Assembly: GCF_030811215.1 (NCBI RefSeq)
Contig: NZ_JAUSQM010000001.1
Coordinates: forward strand, 1,178,001 to 1,242,000
Direction: 5' to 3'
From: Nocardioides massiliensis
Lineage (GTDB): Bacteria > Actinomycetota > Actinomycetes > Propionibacteriales > Nocardioidaceae
DNA length: 64,000 nucleotides
Both the position numbers and the translations under genes were made by a program. Shown here one piece after another: positions 16,868 to 23,845 of this stretch (its first letter is position 1; every line of letters starts with the position of its first letter). Below the pieces are notes generated by a model, which had not been told where the DNA came from, searched no databases, and worked only from the letters and a program-made list of their open reading frames with translations.

Positions 16868-17950
16868 TTGGCTCCGACCCGCAGCCTCGCTCGCGCCGTC
16901 CTCGGCTCGCGCACCCTCGCCGCGCTGACCGCCCCGCACGGCGTCGACCGCTACCTCGAGCTCGTCAACCCGATGTGGGCCGCCCGCGAGGTGCGCGCCC
17001 GCGTCGTGTCGATCGAGCGGGAGACCCACACGCCCAACCCGGTCGCGACCGTCACCCTTCAGCCGACCTCGACCTGGGAGGGCCACCGGGCCGGCCAGCA
17101 CGTGCAGGTCGGCCTGGAGCTGGATGGCGCGCGCCGCTACACCCGCGTCTTCACCATCTCCAGCGCCGCGTCCGGCCCCGGCGAGCGCTTCACCCTGACC
17201 ATCCGCGCCAACGACGAGGGCACCGTGTCGTCGTACCTCGTCGAGAAGGCACGGCCCGGCCAGATCCTGCACCTGTCGCAGGCGCTCGGCGAGTTCGTCC
17301 TGCCCGACCCGCTGCCGTCGCGACTGGTCTTCCTGTCCGGCGGCTCGGGCATCACCCCGGTGATGGCGATGACCCGCACGCTCCTGCGCGACGGGTACGA
17401 CGGCGCGATCACGTTCCTGCACTACGCCCAGACGCCTGCCCACCAGATCTACCGCGACGAGCTCGCCGCGCTCGGGGCGGCTGACAACGGCGTCGACGTC
17501 CACCTGGTCCACCCCGAGGCCGGCGGAGAGTTCTTCAGCCCCGCCGCGCTCGACCGGATCGCCCCGGACTGGCCCGACGTCGACACCTACGCCTGCGGCC
17601 CCGCCGGACTGATCGAGCAGGTCCAGGCGGCGTACGCCGGCACCGACCGGCTGCGCGTGGAGTACTTCAAGACCCCCGCGGTCGCCACCGGCGAGGCCGG
17701 TGGCACCGTCGCCTTCACCCGCGCCGGCGAGCAGGCCGCCAACTCCGGCGCGACCCTGCTCGAGCAGGCCGAGGCCGCCGGCCTGCGCCCGGAGTTCGGC
17801 TGCCGCATGGGCATCTGCTTCTCCTGCACCGCCCGCAAGAGCGAGGGCACCATCCGCAACGTCCTCACCGGCGAGGAGTCGTCCCTGCCCGACGAGGACG
17901 TCCGGATCTGTGTCTCCGCCCCCGTCGGCGACTGCGCCGTCGAGCTGTGA
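16868..17950 (+). CDS. Ferredoxin reductase-type oxidoreductase, desaturase electron donor
   Basis: 360 residues. FAD-binding beta-barrel with RRYTRVFTIS, NAD(P)-binding domain with FLSGGSGITPVMAM and ACGPAGL, and a C-terminal plant-type [2Fe-2S] domain with ligands C312, C317, C320 and C348. This matches Rv3230c of Mycobacterium tuberculosis, which passes NADPH electrons to the DesA3 stearoyl-CoA desaturase. The start is TTG at 16868, chosen because AGGAGG lies 8 bp upstream and the reading begins with the conserved region (APTRSLARAVLGSRTLAAL). The desaturase gene follows after 175 bp containing a repeat. Confidence 0.92.
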   Translation: MAPTRSLARAVLGSRTLAALTAPHGVDRYLELVNPMWAAREVRARVVSIERETHTPNPVATVTLQPTSTWEGHRAGQHVQVGLELDGARRYTRVFTISSAASGPGERFTLTIRANDEGTVSSYLVEKARPGQILHLSQALGEFVLPDPLPSRLVFLSGGSGITPVMAMTRTLLRDGYDGAITFLHYAQTPAHQIYRDELAALGAADNGVDVHLVHPEAGGEFFSPAALDRIAPDWPDVDTYACGPAGLIEQVQAAYAGTDRLRVEYFKTPAVATGEAGGTVAFTRAGEQAANSGATLLEQAEAAGLRPEFGCRMGICFSCTARKSEGTIRNVLTGEESSLPDEDVRICVSAPVGDCAVEL

Positions 17951-17969
17951 GCCCGGCCTCGCGCATGGC

Positions 17970-18086
17970 GGCAGTTTCGCTTGTCCTGAGTAGCCGAGGG
18001 ACGAGGCATATCGAAGGGCCGCCCGACTAACGACACGCCCGCTCGTCGACCGAAACTCCCGCCCCGAACGCCCAGTTCCGTTCGAC
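17970..18086 (+). repeat. Three-module intergenic repeat, copy A
   Basis: Order on the plus strand: module 1 (17982-18018, TGTCCTGAGTAGCC to TCGAAGGG), module 2 (18019-18043, CCGCCCGACTAACG to CGCCCGCT), module 3 (about 18047-18086, CCGAAACTCCCGCC to GTTCGAC). The inverted copy B at 22261-22378 carries the same modules with 1 and 2 exchanged. Confidence 0.8.
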
Positions 18087-18125
18087 GAGCCATCCACACA
18101 GATCGCCCGATCAGAGGAGCGAACG

Positions 18126-19322
18126 ATGACCGTCACCCCGATCAACCAGACCGGCTCCGGCACCCGCCCGAAGGCGGCCGCGTCCGAGAGCGCCATCGAC
18201 CAGCAGCTCGACCCCACGACCGTCGCCGGCAAGTACGGCCTCAGCCCCGCCGACCTCGAGCGGTTCGGCGAGGAGATGGACACCATCCGCAAGCGGATCA
18301 TCGCCGAGCTCGGCGAGGAGGACGCGGCGTACATCCGCAACGTGGTCAAGGCGCAGCGCGGCTTCGAGATCGCCGGTCGCGCGCTGTTCTACCTGCCCCC
18401 CGCCTGGCCGCTGGCGGTGGCCGCCCTGAGCGTCTCCAAGATCCTCGACAACATGGAGATCGGCCACAACGTCATGCACGGCCAGTACGACTGGATGGGC
18501 GACCCCGGCCTGAACTCGCGCATGTATGAGTGGGACAACGTCTGCCCCGGGGAGCAGTGGAAGTACTCCCACAACTACATCCACCACACGTTCACCAACA
18601 TCCTCGGCAAGGACCGCGACATCGGGTACGGCGTCCTGCGGATGGACGAGGACCAGAAGTGGCGCCCGTACTACCTGGGCAACCCCGTCTACGCGTTCCT
18701 GCTGATGGTGTTCTTCGAGTGGGGTGTGGCGCTGCACGACCTCGAGGTCGAGAACATCGTCGCGGGCAAGCGCAGCATCGCGGACAACAAACCGCTCTAC
18801 CCGGGGCTGCTGAGGAAGATCCGCCGTCAGGCACTCAAGGACTACGTGCTGTTCCCGGCGCTCACCGGTCCGCTGTTCGTCCCGACCCTGCTGGGCAACG
18901 CGACCGCCAACCTCGTGCGCAACATCTGGGCGTTCAACATCATCTTCTGCGGCCACTTCCCGGCCGGCGTCGAGACGTTCACCGAGGCCGAGAGCGAGGA
19001 CGAGTCGCGCGGACACTGGTACTTCCGCCAGCTCCTGGGCTCGGCCAACATCACCGGCGGCAAGCTCTTCCACCTCATGACCGGCAACCTGTCGCACCAG
19101 ATCGAGCACCACCTCTTCCCGGACCTGCCCGCCCGTCGCTACCCGCAGGTCGCCGCCGAGGTGCGGGAGATCTGCGAGCGCTACGGGCTGGACTACAACA
19201 CCGGCCCCCTCGGCAAGCAGCTGTTCAGCGTCGCCAAGAAGATCTGCCGGCTCGCGCTGCCGGGCAAGCGTGACGAAGGTCCGGGTGCGCCGGACGCTGC
19301 GCGGGTCGATACTGCTGCCTGA
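18126..19322 (+). CDS. desA3: Membrane fatty-acid (acyl-CoA) desaturase, DesA3-like
   Basis: 398 residues. The three His clusters that hold the di-iron centre are present: HNVMH (H114-H118), HNYIHH (H149-H154) and HQIEHH (about 324-329). Hydrophobic spans surround them (FYLPPAWPLAVAALSVSK, YAFLLMVFFEWGVAL). The GHNVMHGQYDW and NYIHHTFTNILGKDRDIGYG blocks are typical of mycobacterial delta-9 stearoyl-CoA desaturase DesA3. Electrons should come from the reductase encoded upstream. Regulation by the divergent TetR is likely. RBS GAGGAGCG precedes ATG 18126. Confidence 0.93.
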   Translation: MTVTPINQTGSGTRPKAAASESAIDQQLDPTTVAGKYGLSPADLERFGEEMDTIRKRIIAELGEEDAAYIRNVVKAQRGFEIAGRALFYLPPAWPLAVAALSVSKILDNMEIGHNVMHGQYDWMGDPGLNSRMYEWDNVCPGEQWKYSHNYIHHTFTNILGKDRDIGYGVLRMDEDQKWRPYYLGNPVYAFLLMVFFEWGVALHDLEVENIVAGKRSIADNKPLYPGLLRKIRRQALKDYVLFPALTGPLFVPTLLGNATANLVRNIWAFNIIFCGHFPAGVETFTEAESEDESRGHWYFRQLLGSANITGGKLFHLMTGNLSHQIEHHLFPDLPARRYPQVAAEVREICERYGLDYNTGPLGKQLFSVAKKICRLALPGKRDEGPGAPDAARVDTAA

Positions 19323-19362
19323 GCCCGGTCGCCGGCTCCCCGCGAGTGATCAGGAGGGCAGC

Positions 19363-19584
19363 ATGGTCAAGGACCACCTGAGCAAGGCCGAGATCCGCAA
19401 GGACGCCGTGCAGTCGACGGTGGAGGCCACGGCCTCCGCGGTCGGCGGCGTCACGACGATCATCACCGGCGCCGTGCGCGACATCGCACGCACGCTCGGC
19501 GGGTTCGCGACGGAGGTCTTCGAGATCCGCGACGCCGCACGCCGAGCCCAGGACGACCAGGCGGAGCCCGGTCAGCCGAGCTGA
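19363..19584 (+). CDS. Small hypothetical protein, 73 aa
   Basis: Unrecognised. Preceded by CAGGAGGG at ideal spacing. The sequence is amphipathic helix (KAEIRKDAVQSTVEATASA), a short Gly/Val/Ile segment (VGGVTTIITGAVRDIARTLGGFA) and a charged tail, somewhat like small membrane-associated helper proteins. It follows the desaturase gene by 40 bp in the same direction and could be co-transcribed. Its 3' end overlaps the convergent acetyltransferase gene by 13 bp. Confidence 0.6.
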   Translation: MVKDHLSKAEIRKDAVQSTVEATASAVGGVTTIITGAVRDIARTLGGFATEVFEIRDAARRAQDDQAEPGQPS

Positions 19585-20021
19585 TACTCCTGCTCCTCGG
19601 GGTACGGCGGCCACGCGGCCTCTTGCGTGACGCCGGTCGGGCGCCAGCCGAGGTGCTTGTAGAGCCCCCGCGCGCGGTGGTTCTCGGTCAGCACCCATAG
19701 CCGGGGGTGCGTCGTACCTGCTGCCGCCATCGCCGCGACCGCGACCTCGACGCAGCGCCGGCCCCAGCCCTCGCCCCAGTGGTCGGGGTGCACCACGAGG
19801 TGGCGCAGCGTCCCGAGGTCGTGGCAGACCGCGGCCACGCCGTCGCGCACGAGGGTGCGGGCGCCCGGCTCCTGCAGCACCAGCGTCCAGCGCGCCAGCA
19901 CGTCGTCGGCCGGATAGGGGTAGCGGTCGGGCGGGAAGACGTGACCCAGCGAGGCGAGGTTGGCCGCGCGTTCGAGGTCGCGCAGCGCGACGGCGTCGGC
20001 AGGAGTGGCGTCGCGGAACAC
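19572..20021 (-). CDS. GNAT family N-acetyltransferase
   Basis: 149 residues. GNAT fold: N-terminal IRxAT-like FRDATPADAVALRDLE, the acetyl-CoA pyrophosphate loop HPDHWGEGWGRRCVEVAV (Q/RxxGxG/A type) and the LWVLTENHRARGLYKHLGW segment where the Tyr acts in catalysis. Substrate unknown. ATG start at 20021; the gene is convergent with the 73-aa ORF and stands next to the IS-split repeat. Confidence 0.88.
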   Translation of the reverse strand: MFRDATPADAVALRDLERAANLASLGHVFPPDRYPYPADDVLARWTLVLQEPGARTLVRDGVAAVCHDLGTLRHLVVHPDHWGEGWGRRCVEVAVAAMAAAGTTHPRLWVLTENHRARGLYKHLGWRPTGVTQEAAWPPYPEEQEYQLG

Positions 20022-20049
20022 GTCTCCAGTCTCGTCGGAGGCCGTTCAG

Positions 20050-20060
20050 CCGGGCAAACG
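20050..20060. repeat. Left half of the IS-interrupted intergenic element
   Basis: CCGGGCAAACG, partner of CGTTTGCCCGG at 21618-21628. The sequence between this end and the IS also carries an ATCG.GGGAT.CG segment like the intact element at 3274-3330. Confidence 0.55.
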
Positions 20061-20146
20061 TGGCCGAAACTGGCCCTGATCGGGGATTCGCCCTCTTCGC
20101 CAGGCTGGTCGTGAGTCATTCACGATCAGCGAGGGAGTTGGCGGCT

Positions 20147-20581
20147 ATGTCGATCAGTGCGGGGTTCACGACGGAGCAGATCCGTGAGTTCGTGCATCAG
20201 TACGAGATCCAGCCGCATGGGCAGAAGGCGATCTGGCTCAAGAGTCAGCGAGTTTCCTATGACCGCCTCCGACGATGGAGGTCAGCGGTGTTCGACGGGG
20301 ATCTCGATCGTGGGCTGATCCCGCGAGATGGTGGCCTTGTGACCGTCCCTCCGGAGAAGCGCACCGGCATCGAGAAGCAGAGAGCCCGGGAGCGCGCAGC
20401 GCAGGAAGCAGAGCTCGCGCGGCTGAACGCGCGAGTGTGTGAACTGGAGCAGACGAACGAGGCGCTGGGAAAAGCTATCGGGCTCTTGCATCAGATGAGC
20501 GAGCAAGAGCCCGCCGTGAACCGGCCGACGACCGATCCGTCCGATTCCTCGACGCCGAGAACGACCTCGTCGGACAGCTGA
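20147..20581 (+). CDS. IS3-family transposase OrfA
   Basis: 144 residues. The N-terminal helix-turn-helix (FTTEQIREFVHQYEIQPHGQKAIWLKSQ) should bind the terminal repeats, and a coiled-coil/leucine-zipper stretch (RARERAAQEAELARLNARVCELEQTNEALG) supports multimerisation, as is usual for OrfA. The ATG at 20147 is taken as start; a GTG at 20111 lies inside the terminal repeat. The frame ends at 20581, but most product needed for transposition would come from -1 frameshifting at 20467-20473 into the OrfB frame. Confidence 0.8.
   Translation: MSISAGFTTEQIREFVHQYEIQPHGQKAIWLKSQRVSYDRLRRWRSAVFDGDLDRGLIPRDGGLVTVPPEKRTGIEKQRARERAAQEAELARLNARVCELEQTNEALGKAIGLLHQMSEQEPAVNRPTTDPSDSSTPRTTSSDS
20467..20473 (+). 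other. Putative -1 programmed frameshift site GGGAAAA
   Basis: In the OrfA frame the heptamer is read G-GGA-AAA, the canonical X-XXY-YYZ form. The OrfB frame (-1) is open from 20443 through 21600 without a stop, so slippage here yields one OrfAB fusion. Confidence 0.6.
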
Positions 20582-20589
20582 CGGCGATC

Positions 20590-21600
20590 ATGGGGTCGCA
20601 GCGGCAGGCGCTCGAACTTGCAGGGGTCGCTCGATCGACGTGGCATTACCGGTCGAAACCGCGAGAGCAGGTCGCCGAACCGATACCGCACAAAGACCGG
20701 GCGTGCCCGTCTCGGGTCAGTGAGGCCGACCGCGCCCAGATCGCGCGCCGGATCATGGCCGGCTGGACGGCGGGACACTCGGTGGATCACTCGTTCGCGT
20801 CCGCGTGGGATGACGGGGTGATGCTCGCCTCCCGCCGCTCGTGGTGGCGGATCGCAGCGGACATCGAGGATCAGTCCGCCCGCCCGGTCGCGCCTACCCG
20901 GCGCGGCAGCAGCAGCCGGACGGCACGGGAGGCGCCGGTGCTGGAAGCGACTGGCCCTGGGCAGGTGTGGTCGTGGGACATCACCGACCTGCGCACCCCG
21001 TGGCGCGGTGTCGCATTCAAGGCGTACTCGATCATCGACATCTTCTCCCGCAAGCTCGTCGGCTGCCGCGTCGAGGAACGCGAGGTCGACGACCTCGCCG
21101 TCGAGATGTTCGAAGACGCGTTCGGCCAGCACGGGATCCCCGACGCGGTGCACGCCGACTCCGGGCCTGCAATGCGCTCCGGGGTATTGAAGGACCTTCT
21201 CCACAACCTCGGGGTCGCGCAGACCCACAATCGGCCGCGCGTGAGCAACGACAACCCGTTCTCCGAGTCGGAGTTCCGCACCATGAAGTACCGGCCGAAC
21301 TACCCCGGCGTCTTCGCGACGATCGACGAGGCGCGCGCCTACGTCGACTGGTACGTGCCCTGGTACAACCAGAACCACAAGCACTCCGGGATCGCATTGT
21401 TCTCCCCGGATGAGGTCCACGACGGCACCTGGCGGCACGCCTGGGCACGACGCGAGCAGACCCAACAGGCGTATTACGAGAAGCACCCCGAACGATTCCG
21501 GCGGCAACCCCGCACACCCGCGCCATCGGAGGTCGTGGGTATCAACCTCCCGAAGGCAGAAGAACCGCAAACCGAACTGGAACGACTCCACGCAGCTTGA
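20590..21600 (+). CDS. IS3-family transposase OrfB (DDE integrase core)
   Basis: 336 residues from the first ATG. The rve catalytic domain carries the acidic triad in VWSWDITDLR, HADSGPAM and NPFSESEFRTMKY, with the YNQNHKHSGI segment near the C-terminus. The frame is open upstream to 20443, so the ATG at 20590 need not be used: the natural product is probably the OrfAB frameshift fusion, and the intervening residues (RFLDAENDLVGQLTAIMGSQ) look like the usual IS3 linker. No internal stop or frameshift is seen, so the element may still be active. Confidence 0.85.
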   Translation: MGSQRQALELAGVARSTWHYRSKPREQVAEPIPHKDRACPSRVSEADRAQIARRIMAGWTAGHSVDHSFASAWDDGVMLASRRSWWRIAADIEDQSARPVAPTRRGSSSRTAREAPVLEATGPGQVWSWDITDLRTPWRGVAFKAYSIIDIFSRKLVGCRVEEREVDDLAVEMFEDAFGQHGIPDAVHADSGPAMRSGVLKDLLHNLGVAQTHNRPRVSNDNPFSESEFRTMKYRPNYPGVFATIDEARAYVDWYVPWYNQNHKHSGIALFSPDEVHDGTWRHAWARREQTQQAYYEKHPERFRRQPRTPAPSEVVGINLPKAEEPQTELERLHAA

Positions 21601-21617
21601 CATCGCGCGTCGCGGCC

Positions 21618-21628
21618 CGTTTGCCCGG
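21618..21628. repeat. Right half of the IS-interrupted intergenic element
   Basis: CGTTTGCCCGG, inverse of CCGGGCAAACG at 20050-20060 and identical to the right end of the element at 3320-3330. Confidence 0.55.
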
Positions 21629-21640
21629 TGGAACGTTCGC

Positions 21641-22201
21641 TCAGACCAGCGGAACGAACCGGTAGGCACCGTGGGTGCGCACCTTTGGCCCCTCCGGCAC
21701 CGCGTCGACCGTGTGCATCGTGCCGGCCACCGGGATCACCATCCGTCCCCCGGGTGCCAGTTGCGCGACGAGTTCCTCGGGGAGCTCGCGGGGCTCCGCC
21801 GAGACCAGGATCCGGTCGTACGGCGCCTCCTCGGGCCAGCCCAGCACGCCGGACGCGGCCTGCTCGATGCGGGCATCGACGCTTGCGCGAGCCAGGTTGC
21901 GGCAGCCGAAGTCGACCAGCTCGGGCACCACCTCGACGCCGATCACACGCGGACCGGGACCGACCAGGTGCTGCAGCAGCGCGGTGGTCCACCCGGACCC
22001 GCAACCGACATCGAGCACCCGCTGCCCGCGGCGTACGTCGAGCAGCTCGAGCATGGCCGCGACCGTGCGGGGCTGGGAGTTCGTCTGGCCGTGGCCGATC
22101 GGGAGCGGACCGTCGTGATCGGCTCGGTCGCGCGCGTCGTCGGGGAGGAAGTCAGCCCGCGCGATCGCGGCGAACGCCGCCTCGATGCTGGATGTCGACA
22201 T
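21641..22201 (-). CDS. pcm: Protein-L-isoaspartate O-methyltransferase family
   Basis: 186 residues, SAM-dependent methyltransferase that in PCMT proteins repairs isoaspartyl residues. The PCMT hallmark is GHGQTNSQPRTVAAMLELL (GxGQT.SxP), followed by SAM motif I VLDVGCGSGWTTALL, a post-I acidic residue in IGVEVVPEL and ILVSAEPRELPEEL. The start is placed at ATG 22201 (MSTSSIEAAFAAI), which begins the conserved region; the upstream in-frame ATG 22258 lies next to the repeat. The C-terminus is shorter than in the E. coli enzyme. Confidence 0.88.
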   Translation of the reverse strand: MSTSSIEAAFAAIARADFLPDDARDRADHDGPLPIGHGQTNSQPRTVAAMLELLDVRRGQRVLDVGCGSGWTTALLQHLVGPGPRVIGVEVVPELVDFGCRNLARASVDARIEQAASGVLGWPEEAPYDRILVSAEPRELPEELVAQLAPGGRMVIPVAGTMHTVDAVPEGPKVRTHGAYRFVPLV

Positions 22202-22260
22202 CCGTCGAGTGAAGCAGCGACGTGCGCGCGAATCCATACCTCGCCCCACCTGCACCACTG

Positions 22261-22378
22261 GTCGAACGAAACCGGGCGTTCGGGGCGGCAGTTTCGTTCG
22301 ACCCTTCGATACGCCTCGTCCCTCGGCTACTCAGGACAGGCAAGCGGGCGTGTCGTTAGTCGGGCGGTGAAACTGCCC
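22261..22378 (-). repeat. Three-module intergenic repeat, copy B (modules swapped)
   Basis: Inverted relative to copy A. Read on the minus strand: module 2 (22367-22343), module 1 (22338-22302), module 3 (22301-22261). Modules 1 and 2 agree with copy A at nearly every base, yet their order is exchanged. It sits between the divergent methyltransferase and TetR genes. Confidence 0.8.
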
Positions 22379-22433
22379 GACCTCAAAAAAGTCAGGCTTG
22401 ACTGTTTGTTGGCTGCCGACGGAGGATGGGGGC

Positions 22434-23039
22434 GTGGCGACCCCGACTCGCGTTCCCCAGGAGGAACGCACGCGCGCGATGCGGCTGCGGCTGCTCGAGG
22501 CGACGGTGGAGCTGCTGGTGGAGAAGGGGTACGGCGGGACGTCGACCACGCTGGTCAGCCAGCGCGCCGGGGTGAGCCGCGGGGCGCAGCTGCACCATTT
22601 CCCGACGAAGAACGACCTGGTGCTGGCGGCGGTCGTCCACCTCGCCGAGGTCCGTGGGGCGGAGGTGGCCCAGGCCGCCGGCGCGCTGCGCGGTGGCCAA
22701 CGGCGTACGCGCGAGGTGCTGCAGGTGCTGGCCGATCACTTCACCGGTCCGGTCTTCGCGGCCGCGCTGGAGCTGTGGGTCGCGGCGCGCACCGACGAGA
22801 CGCTGCGCGAGGCGGTCGGACCGCTGGAGGGCCACATCGGCCGTGAGGTCCACCGGCTGACCGTCGAGGCGCTCGGCATCGACGAGTCCCGGCCGGGCGC
22901 CCGCGAGCTCGTGCAGGGCACCCTCGACATGGTGCGCGGCCTCGGCCTGGCCAACACCCTCACCGACGACTCCGCCCGCCGGGCCCGCATCCTCGACGCC
23001 TGGGCCCGCGTCCTCGACGACCACCTGGAGGCACCGTGA
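22434..23039 (+). CDS. TetR family regulator of the AtuA-like operon
   Basis: 201 residues. N-terminal HTH (LLEATVELLVEKGYGGTSTTLVSQRAGVSRGAQLHHFPTKNDLV) and a ligand-binding helical domain of the TetR_C type. The start is GTG 22434 because GGAGG lies 9-13 bp upstream; the ATG at 22398 would add unrelated residues. It overlaps the TIGR03084 gene by GTGA and so heads the operon it probably represses. AGTCA-GGCT-TGACT (22390-22403) is a weak operator candidate upstream. Confidence 0.85.
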   Translation: MATPTRVPQEERTRAMRLRLLEATVELLVEKGYGGTSTTLVSQRAGVSRGAQLHHFPTKNDLVLAAVVHLAEVRGAEVAQAAGALRGGQRRTREVLQVLADHFTGPVFAAALELWVAARTDETLREAVGPLEGHIGREVHRLTVEALGIDESRPGARELVQGTLDMVRGLGLANTLTDDSARRARILDAWARVLDDHLEAP

Positions 23040-23845
23040 GCGCGCTCGAGCAGGTCCTGACCGATCTGGTCGCCGAGGGCGACGAGCTGGCCGCTCACCT
23101 GGCCGGGCTCGGTGAGGAGCAGTGGCACCTCGACACCCCCGCCGAGGGCTGGACCGTGGCCCACCAGGTCGCCCACCTCGCCTGGACCGACCATGTCGCC
23201 GTGCTCGCCGCCGGTGCTGCCAGCGGCCCCGAGGCCAAGGAGGCCTGGGACGCCGTCGTACTGCAGGCGATCGAGGACCCGACCGGCTTCGTGGACGCCA
23301 GCGCCGCGGAGTGGGCGCAGGCCCCGCGCGAGGAGCTGATGGTGCGTTGGCAGGACGGCCGCGCGCGGCTCGTCGAGACGCTGCGCGCGCACCCCGCCGG
23401 CGAGAAGCTCCCGTGGTTCGGCCCGCCGATGAGCCCGACCTCGATGGGCAGCGCCCGGTTCATGGAGACCTGGGCCCACGCCCGCGATGTGTACGACGCC
23501 CTCGGACTGCTGGTCCGCCCGACCGACCGCATCCGCCACGTCGTCCACATCGGCGTCCGCACCCGCAACTTCGCCTACGCCGTCCACGAGCAGGAGCCGC
23601 CGGCCGAGGAGTTCCGCGTCGAGCTCGTCGCGCCCAACGGGGAGACCTGGACCTACGGGCCCGAGGACGCCGAGCAGCGCATCGTCGGGTCGGCGTACGA
23701 CTTCTGCCTGCTCGTCACCCAGCGCCGCCACCGCAGCGAACTCGATCTGGTCGCCACCGGTGAGGACGCCGCGCACTGGATGACCATCGCCCAGGCGTTC
23801 GCTGGCCCGCCCGGTGGCGGACGCGCAGCCGGAGCCACCCCATGA
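23036..23845 (+). CDS. TIGR03084 family (DinB/MDMPI-like) metal-binding protein
   Basis: 269 residues. N-terminal four-helix DinB/mycothiol-maleylpyruvate-isomerase-like domain with the metal-ligand pattern TPAEGWTVAHQVAHLAWTDH and a later ETWAHARDVYDALG His, then a C-terminal domain (RVELVAPNGETWTYGPEDAEQRIVG) like that of SCP2/wyosine-type fusions. The family occurs in actinobacteria next to AtuA-like genes, as here; its chemistry is not established. Starts at GTG 23036, overlapping the TetR stop; its own stop overlaps the AtuA-like ATG. Confidence 0.82.
   Translation: MSALEQVLTDLVAEGDELAAHLAGLGEEQWHLDTPAEGWTVAHQVAHLAWTDHVAVLAAGAASGPEAKEAWDAVVLQAIEDPTGFVDASAAEWAQAPREELMVRWQDGRARLVETLRAHPAGEKLPWFGPPMSPTSMGSARFMETWAHARDVYDALGLLVRPTDRIRHVVHIGVRTRNFAYAVHEQEPPAEEFRVELVAPNGETWTYGPEDAEQRIVGSAYDFCLLVTQRRHRSELDLVATGEDAAHWMTIAQAFAGPPGGGRAAGATP

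Larger units (their letters stand above)
20098..21602 (+). mobile_element. IS3-family insertion sequence (about 1.5 kb)
   Basis: Two overlapping-frame ORFs, the second a complete DDE transposase. Imperfect terminal inverted repeats: CGCCAGGCTGGTCGTGAGTC at the left (20098 on) and TGTCAAGCTGCGTGGAGTC read inward from 21602 at the right, alike over most positions with one 1-bp gap. Codon usage is visibly less GC-rich than the neighbours. It has landed in an intergenic repeat between the acetyltransferase and methyltransferase genes. Ends are good to a few bases; I could not settle a target duplication. Confidence 0.8.

Noticed and set aside
15320-18349. A 1009-codon open frame on the minus strand
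   Set aside because: Only its last 241 codons (the VIT-type transporter) are real; the rest runs antisense to the reductase and across the TetR gene in a GC-rich frame without stops.
20098-21602. Degenerate IS remnant or pseudogene
   Set aside because: Both frames are intact, the catalytic DDE residues are present, and the frame change is explained by a -1 slippage site.
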